A stretch of DNA of 64,000 bases, taken from contig NC_081333.1 of assembly GCF_022539665.2 (NCBI RefSeq), positions 4,834,971 through 4,898,970 of the forward strand, written 5' to 3'. The position numbers and the translations under genes were made by a program. Positions 1-9,563 of this stretch are shown one piece after another. The stretch comes from Daphnia carinata. Lineage: Eukaryota; Arthropoda; Branchiopoda; Diplostraca; Daphniidae. The notes beneath the pieces were generated by a model. That model made no database searches. It was not told the origin of the DNA and worked only from the letters and a program-made list of their open reading frames with translations. How positions within the stretch are numbered: the stretch's first letter is position 1; each line of letters begins with the position of its first letter.

Positions 1-1242
1 TCTTATAATTTGACATAAACATGAGATTTCCTTGAACATAAACTACACAGAACGGAATGGAAACAGACATTTCTTGACTAAAGAAAATAAAGGCAAAAAA
101 AGTTTTTTTCTTTTGAGTTTCCTTCGGGTGCCAACTTTTGCCAAAGCATCCCTGGCCTGTGTGTATGTTCTTGGAATATAGCAGCGAATAGCAATAAATG
201 AAGTAAAATTTAACGTGTTAAAATATTGTACATACTTACCATAGGAATTTATGACTGTTGTATCAAGGGTGATCCACCCTGTAGAAGGTGTGCTACCTCT
301 GATTATTAATGTGTCCACATTGTTATTGTTTTCAAGCCAACGGTTGGTATTGGTACTCTTGTTGTACCACGATGAGAGCCCTATGGCCAGCCACTGCAGC
401 GACTTGTTTTCAACAATCACATATTTGTGAGATTTGGTGTTGATAGCCTGCAATTCATTGCAGGCTTCTTTGTAGCTACCTATAATAAAGTTATTAATGA
501 AGGTTAGTTTAAAATTATAATTTACTTTATCACAGGATTTCACAAGACATCCTGGGACACTCTCCCAATCATCTGATGGAACACTGTTTTCTTTCACAAA
601 TGACGACACATCGACGCACTCGGGTGGCCACAAGACGTTTTCACCATCGAACCAAGAATGAAGAACGATGGCATTAACTTTTAAATTTTCCTATCGCACT
701 ACTAAGTACTTAGAAGGTCCTTCCATTTTTGAATCCTAATGTTTACGTTCAATCTACGAGTATAGAACACTTCTAGAGAAACGTTGCCGTACGTTAAGTA
801 TCTGCACTCTACATATTAAGACTTATATGTTTAAATATATATTACATCGAACATTCCCTCCACCACGTTAATTTTATTGATGCAAAAACATCTAATTTAT
901 TTTTAAACCTTCAAATATGGCATAATACCCAAGTTTTTCTTAATTACAGGAAGTGAGATAATAATATAGTAAAACAAGTGGCAACGTTCATTTCATCTCT
1001 GAAGAAGACGCCATTTTTAATGAGCACAACATTTAAATGATGCCGCTTTGATGCCGATTTCGTGCCTAAAACGTGTGTCGGCTCTCTCCGTCATCTGCGG
1101 AAGGTTTCGAGTGACGAAATGGTACCCTTTGCATACCCGGCTTGAGGATGCCTTAGGTATCCTGCAAACGGATACCATTTTGGTGCCTGAAATAGGTGTG
1201 GGCACCTTTCGGGAACCGAAACGGCACCGTGTGCTAATAGGG
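1..1242. mobile_element. Right end of a CMC-like TIR transposon (copy 3), left end outside window
   Basis: Read inward from 1242 on the minus strand, the sequence is CCCTATTAGCACACGG. This matches 14 of 16 bases of the terminus of the element at 2404 (CCCTACTAGCACTCGG). The 200 bp inside this end are unlike their surroundings: GC-richer and full of short words of the GGTATCC / GATGCC / GGTACC type (about 1040-1235), as expected for subterminal transposase-binding repeats. An ORF with a WPP-type motif (43-691) reads leftwards away from this terminus. The left terminus is not in the window, so no target duplication can be tested. Confidence 0.55.
43..691 (-). CDS. N-terminal part of a WPP-motif (DUF4806-associated type) protein, partial
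   Basis: An open minus-strand frame runs from about 691 to 43. It contains SWFDGENVLWPP near its start, then a Trp/Pro-rich step (DDWESVP) and SYKEACNELQAINTKSH. This order (W-x-x-GE-x-x-x-WPP, then P-x-x-W, then an Ala-rich helix ending in TS/TKS) is, from memory, the N-terminal module of arthropod DUF4806-containing proteins. No ATG begins the frame, so it is an internal exon. Two introns are plausible. One is about 54 nt around 492-545 and restores CSYKEAC. The other is 83 nt at 157-239, with donor GTAAGT and acceptor ACACAG. The later part (WLAIGLSSWYN, RWLENNNNV) also vaguely resembles a C-type lectin domain, which is the alternative reading. It lies inside a TIR element whose right end is at 1242. 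Function unknown. Confidence 0.4.
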
Positions 1243-1371
1243 GCTCTTTGCAAAAGCGTCCATTCAGGACGTCATAGGTATCATCCAACAGTTTCGTTAA
1301 CCTTTTGGTTGTATTTGAATCTGAAACAAAGGTTCGAAATTAACGAAACACATTGCTATAATTATTCCTAT

Positions 1372-2102
1372 TACCATAGCTGAAAGTATCGGTTACCGGC
1401 AAACAGTGCTTTAGTTTTCTTCTCCACGGGGAACTCGACAGTCAGACCGCGATTCAAATATAATCCAAGTGCGTTGGTGTTTGAAAACAATTGTGCTGCC
1501 AATAGAAGATTCATTTTTTGAAAATTATTCGGATGTAGCATGTCATTAGTAAGCCGACAACACGCTATAAGTTTTTTCCTCTTTGGAAACCGAGCAAATC
1601 TTCATAGGATTTACAGCCACTTCAGAAACTTGAAACTGCTAATAAATAAAACGTCATTTATATGCTTGGCAGTTATGAGCAAATATATATAATACGTTTG
1701 TATATATAATTACCTGCAGAATTCTATGCTTCTCCGTATGGTAGCCTGTGCGTTCAAGAAGGTGTGGGACATCGGTTAACCAGTGAATTCAGATTTTATC
1801 ATACATTGGATGAGTTTTGGCATTATCACCGTCTTTGTCACCACAAATACCAAAATTACCCATAGCTGATTTGTTGGTAAAAACAACATCATAAACAGTA
1901 GCTATGGCAATTGCACCGGTTCGGTCATAAAGACAAGAATTCTTTTCATTATGAGCTCAATCAGAACCATTCCTGGAGCAGCGCCCTTGGTGCCGAAACA
2001 TGCGAATGGCTGAATGCACGAACCAAGCAGAGGTCGATCAACAAAAATTAAAACATGATCGGCTATGCCATTTGGAACCCGTGATGGTTCATTCATCCAC
2101 AT
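1372..2102 (-). pseudogene. Broken P-element/THAP9-like transposase
   Basis: Several minus-strand segments line up in the order expected for the RNase-H-like region of P-element/THAP9 transposases. About 2060-1950 gives ADHVLIFVDRPLLGS and GCFGTKGAAPG-like sequence. About 1950-1790 gives GAIAIATVYDVVFTNKSAMG, the D...TNKS region. About 1788-1717 gives WLTDVPHLLERTGYH, the D-x-PHLLK/RN-like motif, and ends at a good donor (CAG|GTAATT). About 1575-1372 gives RLTNDMLHPNNFQKMN then LLLAAQLFSNTNALGLYL, matching the KLT..Hl..f.kMnV.lAaQ.fS pattern. Joining the first two segments needs a frame change near 1950, an in-frame TGA interrupts at 1791-1789, and a second frame change occurs near 1575. It is therefore inactive. 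It sits between two TIR elements. The family assignment is by motif order only. Confidence 0.6.
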
Positions 2103-2403
2103 AATCTACCATTCCTTTCCATTTCAGAGTTCTTGTATCAAATCTAATGTCCTTCGTAATGGCAATCTCGCCCCACATAATAACGACCCATAGTTTATGC
2201 TCTTCTTTGCCTTGTTAAGCGAATATATGTTCGATGGGCTCCAAGGCTCTCTGCTAGAGATTTCCAACGAAATTGACATTCTGAAGAGCTGAACAACCGT
2301 CTATTGGTTGACGGATAGGGAAACGGTAGCAATTCATTGTCCCTAATATGGATGTAAACCTTATTGCTCTTTATTTTTAATATCACGCATTGAAGAAGGA
2401 CAG
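2103..2403. other. Unassigned spacer between transposon remnants
   Basis: No convincing coding frame, splice-linked exon or repeat was recognised. It probably contains upstream sequence of the P-like remnant, cut by insertion of the element at 2404. Confidence 0.4.
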
Positions 2404-2424
2404 CCCTACTAGCACTCGGCCGTC

Positions 2425-2640
2425 ACAGGGACATCCTTATGATGTCTTTCGCATCCGAGCTGGATATCCTTTTAGATGTCGCCTCTTAGGGACATCGCAA
2501 CAAGGATGTCCAATGATATCAATCTTCTGAGATCCCTTGTCGGTTCACATATGGATGTCCCCGAAATGTCCATGTACGGATATCCCTGTAACTTCCCGAC
2601 GAAGCAAAATAAGGATATCGCGCGTACTTTTATGGACATT
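2425..2640. repeat. Left subterminal GGATGTCC word array
   Basis: Repeated copies of ACATCC, GGATGTC, GATATCC and GATATC occur in both orientations over about 215 bp directly inside the left TIR. A matching array lies inside the right TIR (about 4850-5095). Such arrays are typical transposase-binding regions in CACTA-like elements. Confidence 0.6.
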
Positions 2641-3920
2641 ATTCGGACGTAGCAAGGACCCTCAAATATTATTAATTAAACGAATAATAAATAAATGTAA
2701 TGAAACATTTTTTTATTCAGTTATTTTTTTGCTGCGTTGAAGACATACAATCAATGTTACTCCAGCTTGATGGTAACTGAAAGCAAAGTACACACAACTA
2801 CCTGTGAACACTAAATCACGGTGTCACCTGTCTTCTTAGTTTCATGACTAAATTTGAAATTTAAAAAGCATATAGCATGCAAGCACTGTATAAATTCTGC
2901 AGTGTTCCAATGTCTTAAAAGAAGAGTGGTCTCAGCGTACTAGAAAACCTATAAAGAAGGAAAGTATTACTAACTTGTTTACCTTTCAATGAATGAACAT
3001 ATTTCTCAAAACCAGGAGACGCAGAAGCAAAGTTATCAAGACAGAGACCGAGTAATTTTACCCAAGAATGCGTGTAAGAACCTGTGCACAGAACCGAACT
3101 TGCTGATTAACAAGCAGTGAATCCACAAACCTATAAAAAATGAAAAATGAATGGCCATTACTACACATTATCGACAAATAATTGCACTTGAAATTTTTAA
3201 TTTACATTTGGTATTTACTTCTCAGACATTGAAGAATGACTTCAAATTTTAACAATAACAAGGTAATACTACTTACGTTGCAACGAACTAAAACTAAGCA
3301 CTTGCCAAAAACGAGAGCAGAATACAGTGGACATTGGGGTATTGCGATGCCTCGATAGCAATAATGTCCCCAATGACTGTTTTCATTGTAGCCTACCCGA
3401 TGAAAACAGATTATCTTACGACATTGCTTGGATGAATCAGAAAATATTTCCAGCTAAATAATATAACTTTAATATGAAGTTTTTATGTATAATTGAAGAA
3501 GTATTTATTTGTTAAAATGCACTGTGCTGTGTTCAAACAAATTATTAATAGAAAAATACTATCTGTTGATTTTACGTAGTGATGGCAACGCCATGCTAAT
3601 CACGTCATTTGACAGACAATTTTGTGACAGATCAGTAGCATTGCAAGTCCTATATAAGCTTATTAGTATTCTATCATGACTGATTGTCCTGTAAAATTCC
3701 GTGTAGAAAAACCGTGTGTTCAATCTTTACCTGGGGTTCGGAAAAAACACTGTTTGTAGTAAAACGACAAAGTCGAAGGAGGATCGACATCTGCATTGCA
3801 AAGTTCAATAGAAGAAACGAGATGAAAAATGATGTCAGTGATGAAGGCGTAGAACTGAACAGGTTAGTATGTTATAGGATGTGTCTGTATTGAATTTCCA
3901 TTAATGTATCTCTTGTTGCA

Positions 3921-4746
3921 GTGCTGTTGTGCCACTTCCCATTGCCACAAATCCATCAATCCTATAAACCTTCTTTGTCCCATAGACGGTACAAACACTT
4001 AATGTTACTGCACGTTGGCGTAAAATTCTTAGTAAATAGTAATACGTGTAAAATTAATGCACCAAACGCAGAGAAAATGTTAAGACAATACGTGATCGCA
4101 AGAGCCATGGTGCCAAGTTTGTTATCTTCAACGTGCACAGCCCCATTCATATCGCAAACGATGTACTAAAACAAACCTGTCTTGAAGACTTTAGCGCTTT
4201 CCCCTTTAAGAACAACCTTCAGAAAATCAAAAACTTATTGAGGAAAAGCGGCAAACCTTTGCAACAAATTGTGCGGCGCTTAGACGAAATTAACAGGTCA
4301 AATTCGAAGAGAGATTGTTTGCATTCTAGTAACGGACCCCAGTTAATAGGGTTGCATTTCTCAGGTCCATTGTTACCTCATCACCAATTTACATCCGTGG
4401 AACAATATAAAAAACTAATTTCAAAAACTCGCTGTTGACGACCTCTACTTCTGATAATTGCTTTTTCGTGATAGAAGAGTAATACCAAATTGTTGTGAAA
4501 GAAAATTTTGTAAAATGTCATGGGCAATTCTATGTATTGGGAAAAAGTTATTTAGAGCTAAATGATATGTACATATACCTGTTGCCGTTATCGGCCATAC
4601 ACGAACATTTGGCATCTCAGTTGTCACCTAATCTCGAGGCATTTCGCTTGATTGACGTGCTTTGGAAAGCCGTTCGTATACCAACTAGCATTTCAGAGAA
4701 CGGATTCTTCTTTATATGCCCCCTCTTGAATCACAGTGTTTTTTAA
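3921..4746 (+). pseudogene. Broken transposase-domain protein (DUF4218-like C-terminal region)
   Basis: Three plus-strand pieces read in order but in different frames. About 3985-4165 gives HLMLLHVGVKFLVNSNTCKI then APNAEKMLRQYV. About 4110-4435 gives AKFVIFNVHSPIHIANDV, FSAFPFKNN and GKPLQQIVRRLDEIN. About 4495-4746 gives ENFVKCHGQFYVLGKSY and ends ICPLLNHSVF. The N-V-H-x-x-I-H-x-A-x-D-V ... FSAFPFEN ... PLQQ pattern is one I know from large transposase-domain proteins of animal CACTA-like elements. A one-base frame change separates the first two pieces near 4110 and further breaks separate the second and third, so no intact product is possible. It lies centrally in the TIR element 2404-5114, oriented left to right. 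The N-terminal catalytic half is not seen. Confidence 0.55.
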
Positions 4747-4849
4747 TTGTATCGTGATTGCTGGCTATGTCTGAATAATAAACTGCCTTAATGATGCATT
4801 ATAAGCCTCTTTCCATTATTAGTCCCTCTATAAGAAAACACACGTCCGG

Positions 4850-5095
4850 TTTTTGACATCCTTTGGATGTGGGCATTGTTATTTTTGCGGTACCTCCTCG
4901 TTTGGACATCCGCTGTATATCCCATTGTGAGACCACTACCCGAAAGACAATTTCATCTCCTTGTCGGGTATTTCTGAGATGTCCGGCTAAGGATGTTCAA
5001 ACGACGTACCATTAGTTACGTCCCCAGGATGTGTCAATGGCGTCGAAAGACGACGGACCTAAATCGGATATACTAACGTCTCTATGATATCTCCG
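4850..5095. repeat. Right subterminal GGATGTCC word array
   Basis: GGATGT, GGACATCC, GATGTCC, GGATGTG and GATATC words recur in both orientations over about 245 bp just inside the right terminus. They mirror the array at 2425-2640. Confidence 0.6.
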
Positions 5096-5249
5096 ACAAA
5101 GTGTGGTAGTAGGGAGAATGCTCACATCTCATAGCCTTCCTTTGTGTATTAATTCTGTTGATGAAAACTCTCCGCAAGATGTTTTAACGAGATATTCTTG
5201 TCATTGCAGTAATGCAGAACTTTCTGGCAGTTATGAACTTGCACTGTCT

Positions 5250-5665
5250 TCAAAACATTTTACCGTCAAGTAACGTATCTGGGTTAATGCACATAATTGT
5301 TTGATTCCGGCTATTAACTACCACATCCATCCATGCCATCATTTCGTAATTGACCAAAGTGCCGGTGATTAGTATGTGGGAAAATTTGTCTTTAACATTG
5401 CATTTGTAGATTCTTTGGTACAGTGCTGGTGCAGTGGTTCTATAACCAGGCGCTTGATCCCAGAGCCACCTATCGTCGATTCCTTCATTACCCAAACTTT
5501 GACGGCCTGCGAATCTAAATACGAATAACACAGTGGTAATGCTGTTCGAGATAGAATTAGAAATATGAGGTGCTGGAAGATGAGAATGAGTTTTGGCAGT
5601 TACCAAAAGAGAATTTAATGTTTTAAGAATTCCTCCACTTCCAGTTACCCAAACGAGGTAAAAAA
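5250..5665 (-). pseudogene. C-type-lectin-like fragment
   Basis: The main minus-strand exon (about 5514-5250) reads AGRQSLGNEGIDDRWLWDQ near its start, later AWMDVVVNSRNQTIMCINP, then a stop. This resembles the second half of a C-type lectin domain: a W-x-W sugar-loop step, a terminal Trp-Asp step and the last Cys. An upstream segment (about 5660-5604, VWVTGSGGILKTLNSLL) ends at a donor-like CTTTTG|GTAACT and is separated by an intron-like gap of about 90 nt with a pyrimidine-rich acceptor. The frames of the two do not join cleanly with the obvious splice sites, so I call it broken or mis-modelled. A TIR element ends at 5114 on one side and a solo LTR begins at 5680 on the other. Fold assignment is by eye. 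Confidence 0.35.
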
Positions 5666-5679
5666 TCTTTTAATACTAT

Positions 5680-5978
5680 TGTGGCGCCAATGGACTTTGT
5701 CGCCTATCGCATGATGATAGGCGATCTGCAAGTCAGGCGTTGGCTAGCATTGCCGCTCTGTCCGGATGTCGGGAGCCTTAAAAGCCCGACTCTGACAAAC
5801 CAGAGTGGTAGTTGGTAGTCAGTAGTTAGTTAGTTAAGTAGTGAAACAGTAGTCAAGTAGACGTTAATCGAGCTGCTGTGTCACAGTTGTCACATAGTCG
5901 ATTGAGTTGTCACCTGTGTTTAGTGCTGTGTCTCGTGAGCGTGTCTAATAAACAAACCTTTAACCCAAAGTCGTTACA
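5680..5978. mobile_element. Solo LTR of a retrotransposon
   Basis: A 299-bp unit begins TGTGGCGCC and ends GTCGTTACA (5'-TG...CA-3'). It is GC-richer than its surroundings and contains a CTTAAAAG promoter-like box (about 5777) and AATAAA (about 5947) shortly before its end, the layout of an LTR with promoter and poly(A) signal in plus orientation. The flanks CTAT and CTAC agree at 3 of 4 bases, a weak 4-bp target duplication. No internal retroelement sequence or second LTR is next to it, so it is a solo LTR. The superfamily cannot be decided. Confidence 0.6.
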
Positions 5979-6235
5979 CTACGAAATGGAGAGCCATATT
6001 ACCATGAATTAAGAAATGTTTCTGGGATTGCATCCGTTCTAAGTCTCCAAATTTTCTAGGGATGTAAAACATTTAATATATTGACTGCATTTACTGCGTC
6101 GGTTCTCATCAAAATGACGACTGCATACATCAGATGTTTTCAACAATCGACTTATTGGCATAGCGACTTGCCACCTGCTAACGGACGACTTTGGAACTAT
6201 GAAGAAAGTTACTCCATTTTCCTTCGAATTTCCTT

Positions 6236-7964
6236 CCCTATTAGAACAACATATCTTACTCCTATCTTTAAGATATATATATGTCTAGCCGATGTATTTA
6301 GTTCTCTAAGATATCTATTGTATATCAAAAAACCATATCAATTTTATATGTCTTTATACATATCTACCAGCTAACTGCTAGATATATTATAGTGCCGGTC
6401 ACTCTTGCGGTAATTACCTAACTTATTCTATAATTATAGAAGATACATCGTCTCCTGTGCATATGCCAAGTCAACAATCGTTTCAACCTGGTAATAATGA
6501 TATTATTTACTTCTTAATTTTTGGTTCAGTTACTGTTGTCTTGTCTATTATATCGTGTTTTTGTTCGCCGTTACTTTTCGGATTAAATGTGCAGTGCACT
6601 CCTTCTATAATTACCTTACTCTCCTTATTCTATAATTACAGAAGATTCGTCGTCTCCTGTGGATATGCAAATTCAACAGTCGATTCAGTCTGGTAATGTT
6701 AATTCTAGTTTAATGCTAAACCTTTTTTTTTCAAAATATTCTTGTGCATTAAATAGGTAATTCCGACGACTCATATGGAACCCACCAGTTCGGTAATCAT
6801 AAAAAATACCTTTCTTTCATCAACCTCTTTTTCAACACTGTTTTACATATTTTTCTTTATTTTGTTTATTGTGAACATATCTGGCGAGATTCTACATCCC
6901 GAGATTCTTCGTCTTATTATGCTACGGATTCTCCATCGTCTCTTCCCATTCCAAAGAAAGTCAATCACGACAAAGAGAAATAGCCTACTTCTCTGACCTT
7001 GCCAAGATTAATGAAAAGTTGTTTATGATCGATAAAAAAATTAATCCAGTTGACGAATGCATTGAGGAAATAGATGAAGGCATTGCTTCTCTTCCATTAA
7101 AAAACGTAGAAGAATTGGAAGCATTCAAAAAAATTTTGAAAAAAGATGAAAATCTGAAGAAGCTAGTAAGTTTTCAATAATTTATATATTTCATTTAGTA
7201 TGTTAAACTCCTCTTTCATACATGAATAGATAGTCCGAAAAATCCGTCTTTTAGGAAAAATGAATTCCAAAAATTCTGAAGGCGACTATGTACAAAGAGC
7301 GCGGAGAACAGTATTTGAAGATTCACTCTCTAAGGATGTAAATTGGCTTGGGAGACGTGATAAGAGAGTAAACGGCGGAATGGGAAAAAAAGGAATCCAC
7401 TCTTGTCGTATAACGGAATTAGTAAGAGGTAACCATTTTATACAGAGAAGAGATATAAGTAGTTAGAGTAAAATAAGTAGTTAAATAAAAATATTTTATA
7501 TTTATTTGGAATCATCTCCAATTCAAAGTTTAAAGATCTGGAAAAAGAAGTGTTCGTCGCTGAAACCAAATCGTATCTTAATAATGCAAAAGGGCATTTT
7601 GTGGCAGAACAAGCGAAACTTGCGGCGGAAGACAACAGCAGCGATTCTAATTAATAATAAGACTTGAATGTCTTCTTGTGTTTCTTTGCCGATTGTAATT
7701 CGGATTTTGAAAATAAACTGTCTTTAAAAAATGTATTCTTTTTTTTGTATTTACTATTTATTTTAGAGCGATAAGTTCCCTATACAGTTATCTAGAAAGT
7801 GGCTTTTAGGATATTCGTAAGATATATAAACAAGATATCTCCACCCCATGACATTTAGCTAGTACAAAGCTAGTACAAAGATAGTAGAAAGATATCTAAG
7901 ATCTATTTGCCATAGATGTATCGCCATCTTTAAGATTGTGTGAAGACATCTTGTTCTACTAGGG
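6236..7964. mobile_element. CMC-like TIR transposon carrying a DUF4806-like gene (copy 2)
   Basis: The left end at 6236 (CCCTATTAGAACAACATATC) and the reverse complement of the right end at 7964 (CCCTAGTAGAACAAGATGTC) match at 17 of 20 bases. TT flanks both sides (6234-6235 and 7965-7966), a candidate 2-bp target duplication like the AG of copy 1. The subterminal zones (about 6260-6390 and 7790-7950) hold AAGATATC/GATATCT words and a tandem CTAGTACAAAG (7858-7880). The only coding content is a multi-exon DUF4806-like gene on the plus strand, with no transposase, so mobility would have needed a helper. Confidence 0.65.
6440..7654 (+). CDS. DUF4806-like protein encoded inside a TIR element (N-terminus missing, possible frameshift)
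   Basis: Plus-strand exons are supported by splice sites: 6440-6490, 6642-6692 and 6757-6792 (Ser/Gln/Asp-rich linker), one ending at 7165 (donor GTAAGT), 7230-7428, and 7536-7654 with stop TAA. The body reads ASLPLKNVEELEAFKKIL, then VRKIRLLGKM, RRTVFEDSLSKDVNWLGRR, KKGIHS, and finally EVFVAETKSYLNNAKGHF and a DNSSDSN tail. LPLK-x-VEE-x-x-x-F followed by R..V....L..D.NW.G+...KKG is the pattern I associate with Pfam DUF4806. The last four splice junctions keep frame, and AATAAA follows near 7711. The reading frame shifts by one base between about 6930 and 6990 (linker versus REIAYFSDLAKIN), so the copy may be inactive. No WPP-type N-terminal exon was found in the element. Function of DUF4806 is unknown. 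Confidence 0.6.
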
Positions 7965-9308
7965 TTTGAATAAATTTCACCACAGCCACTTACCTGACAT
8001 CGATTCCCGGATGCAGCCATATTCACATGTTCATCTAAATAGTGGACACCATTATCGTCGGGATATATCTAGATCTACTCAATAGATAGTTTTTATCACA
8101 GCCAGATTCTCCCACAAAAACGGTGAAACTTTAACGAGGAGCAACCAGCTTTCTATCATTCTGATTGAAACAAGAAGTTGTAATTGCCCCGGTTTTCACG
8201 GAATTTTATTGTTTATAGCATACAGAAAGTCGTGTTCGGGGCTTAAACCAGTTCTAGGAGAAAGGTAAAACTGGGTACTGACATGACAGTTATAAAATTA
8301 ATAATAAAATACGAAGAACACATTTCACGTGTGCCGCGCGAAATCTTAGCGCCGGTAGTAAGCTGTATCTCAGGTAACGCCGATGCCAAGCCCTATCAGT
8401 GATGCATTAAATGATGTATTCGGTTTTTGCTTTTCTCAAATGTCGGTTGAACATGATTGAACAACATTTCAAAAAATTGGAACGTTAATAATCACTTTTA
8501 CTTTTGCAGCAAAGAATGGCATGAGAATAGATTTTATGTCGAAAACCCACTTGCCAAAAGACGAGATATTCGATCTTTTCCATAAAGGTCAAATAATAAT
8601 TAAATTTATAATGTTTATTATTTGCCTCTTTCAACGAGTTTCATTACAAGAATCCAAGATGGGAAAAAGCAGAAGCAATCATCCAGTGTCTACCTCTGCA
8701 TGAACTATACCTACACATACAACCGAAGAGAAAAAAAAAACGCGCCTACAAACCAACCCGTAACAGTACAACTTGATTTACCCAAAGTAAGTCTTGAAAA
8801 TATCATCTAGACCTACGTAGACGAGGCAGTATTTTTTTTTTGTCACATATGTGACTCCAGCTATTCGCCGCTTCTTGTGTCAAAAAGGTCTCCGTTCAGC
8901 CACGGCGATTAATTATGACTACGCGGATTTGATGCAGACACTAAGTTACCACAACAACATCGACGGGAATCTTCTTGTCACGCTTGTCTCCTGCACGGAA
9001 ATATGCAGCGCCGCTGTGGAAGAAACGAGATCTGCCATATAAATCTCCGGGCATTAAAATTAAACTGGTCGCTCAATTTCATAATTTTGATAAAAGTTTG
9101 CCAAAGCCTTGGTGATAACATAGTGCCACTGACGTGGAAACTGTTTACACACGCCTCATGGGTGGTCATCAACACACAATCGATGGCAGGCTTTTTTCTG
9201 TACTAGTGGCACCTACGAGGAACATGCCGCCTTCGGCCTAAGTCTGGTGCTTGATAGTTGTCTTGTAAGACATGTTGGTCACCCTCTTCGAAGTTTTTTC
9301 ATCCATGA
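7965..9308. other. Unassigned region, possibly decayed transposon sequence
   Basis: Short open stretches occur (for example around 8521-8810 and 8851-9042), but none has a recognisable domain or a consistent exon chain. Donor- and acceptor-like sites are scattered. Nothing further can be supported. Confidence 0.3.
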
Positions 9309-9563
9309 AAAACACTTCTCAACCTCAACGGACTTAGATGTCTTCATCAACTTGAAGAACATCATAGAAGAACAGAATATCATGAAAATTATCTCGCAAA
9401 CGGTGCTTCGCAAAGGACTGACGCGTTAGTGCTGAAAGACTGCTATGGAAGGCAGGAACTACACTTGCCACAGGAGGTTTACCAAAGATTTCGAGCATTG
9501 GAAAATGTATCTACAGTCGAGAGTAGATCTACTCGTTATCATAAACGCAAAGGCCGCAGCTAA
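9309..9563 (+). pseudogene. Unrecognised coding remnant
   Basis: An 84-codon open frame without an initiating ATG ends in TAA at 9561-9563. It reads LRCLHQLEEHHRRTEYHENY, then TDALVLKDCYGRQELHLPQE and VYQRFRALENV, closing with a basic KRKGR tail. The composition is protein-like (charged and aromatic residues, no low complexity), but I do not recognise a family. It lies among transposon debris with a stop just upstream in the same frame, so it is most likely the end of a decayed mobile-element gene. A terminal host exon is the alternative. Confidence 0.3.

Larger units (their letters stand above)
2404..5114. mobile_element. CMC-like TIR transposon, 2.7 kb (copy 1)
   Basis: The left end at 2404 reads CCCTACTAGCACTC. 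The reverse complement of the right end at 5114 reads CCCTACTACCACAC, matching at 12 of 14 positions. Immediately outside lie AG (2402-2403) and AG (5115-5116), a candidate 2-bp target duplication. Both subterminal regions (about 2425-2640 and 4850-5095) are packed with GGATGTCC/GGATATCC-type words in both orientations. The interior carries remnants of a transposase-domain protein on the plus strand. CCCTA/CACTA-like ends, a very short duplication and subterminal word arrays fit the CACTA/Mirage/Chapaev superfamily (inference). Confidence 0.65.

Noticed and set aside
1048-1383. 111-codon plus-strand frame near the left edge
   Set aside because: It crosses the subterminal repeat array and the transposon end at 1242; the opposite strand is equally open, so it is a repeat artefact.
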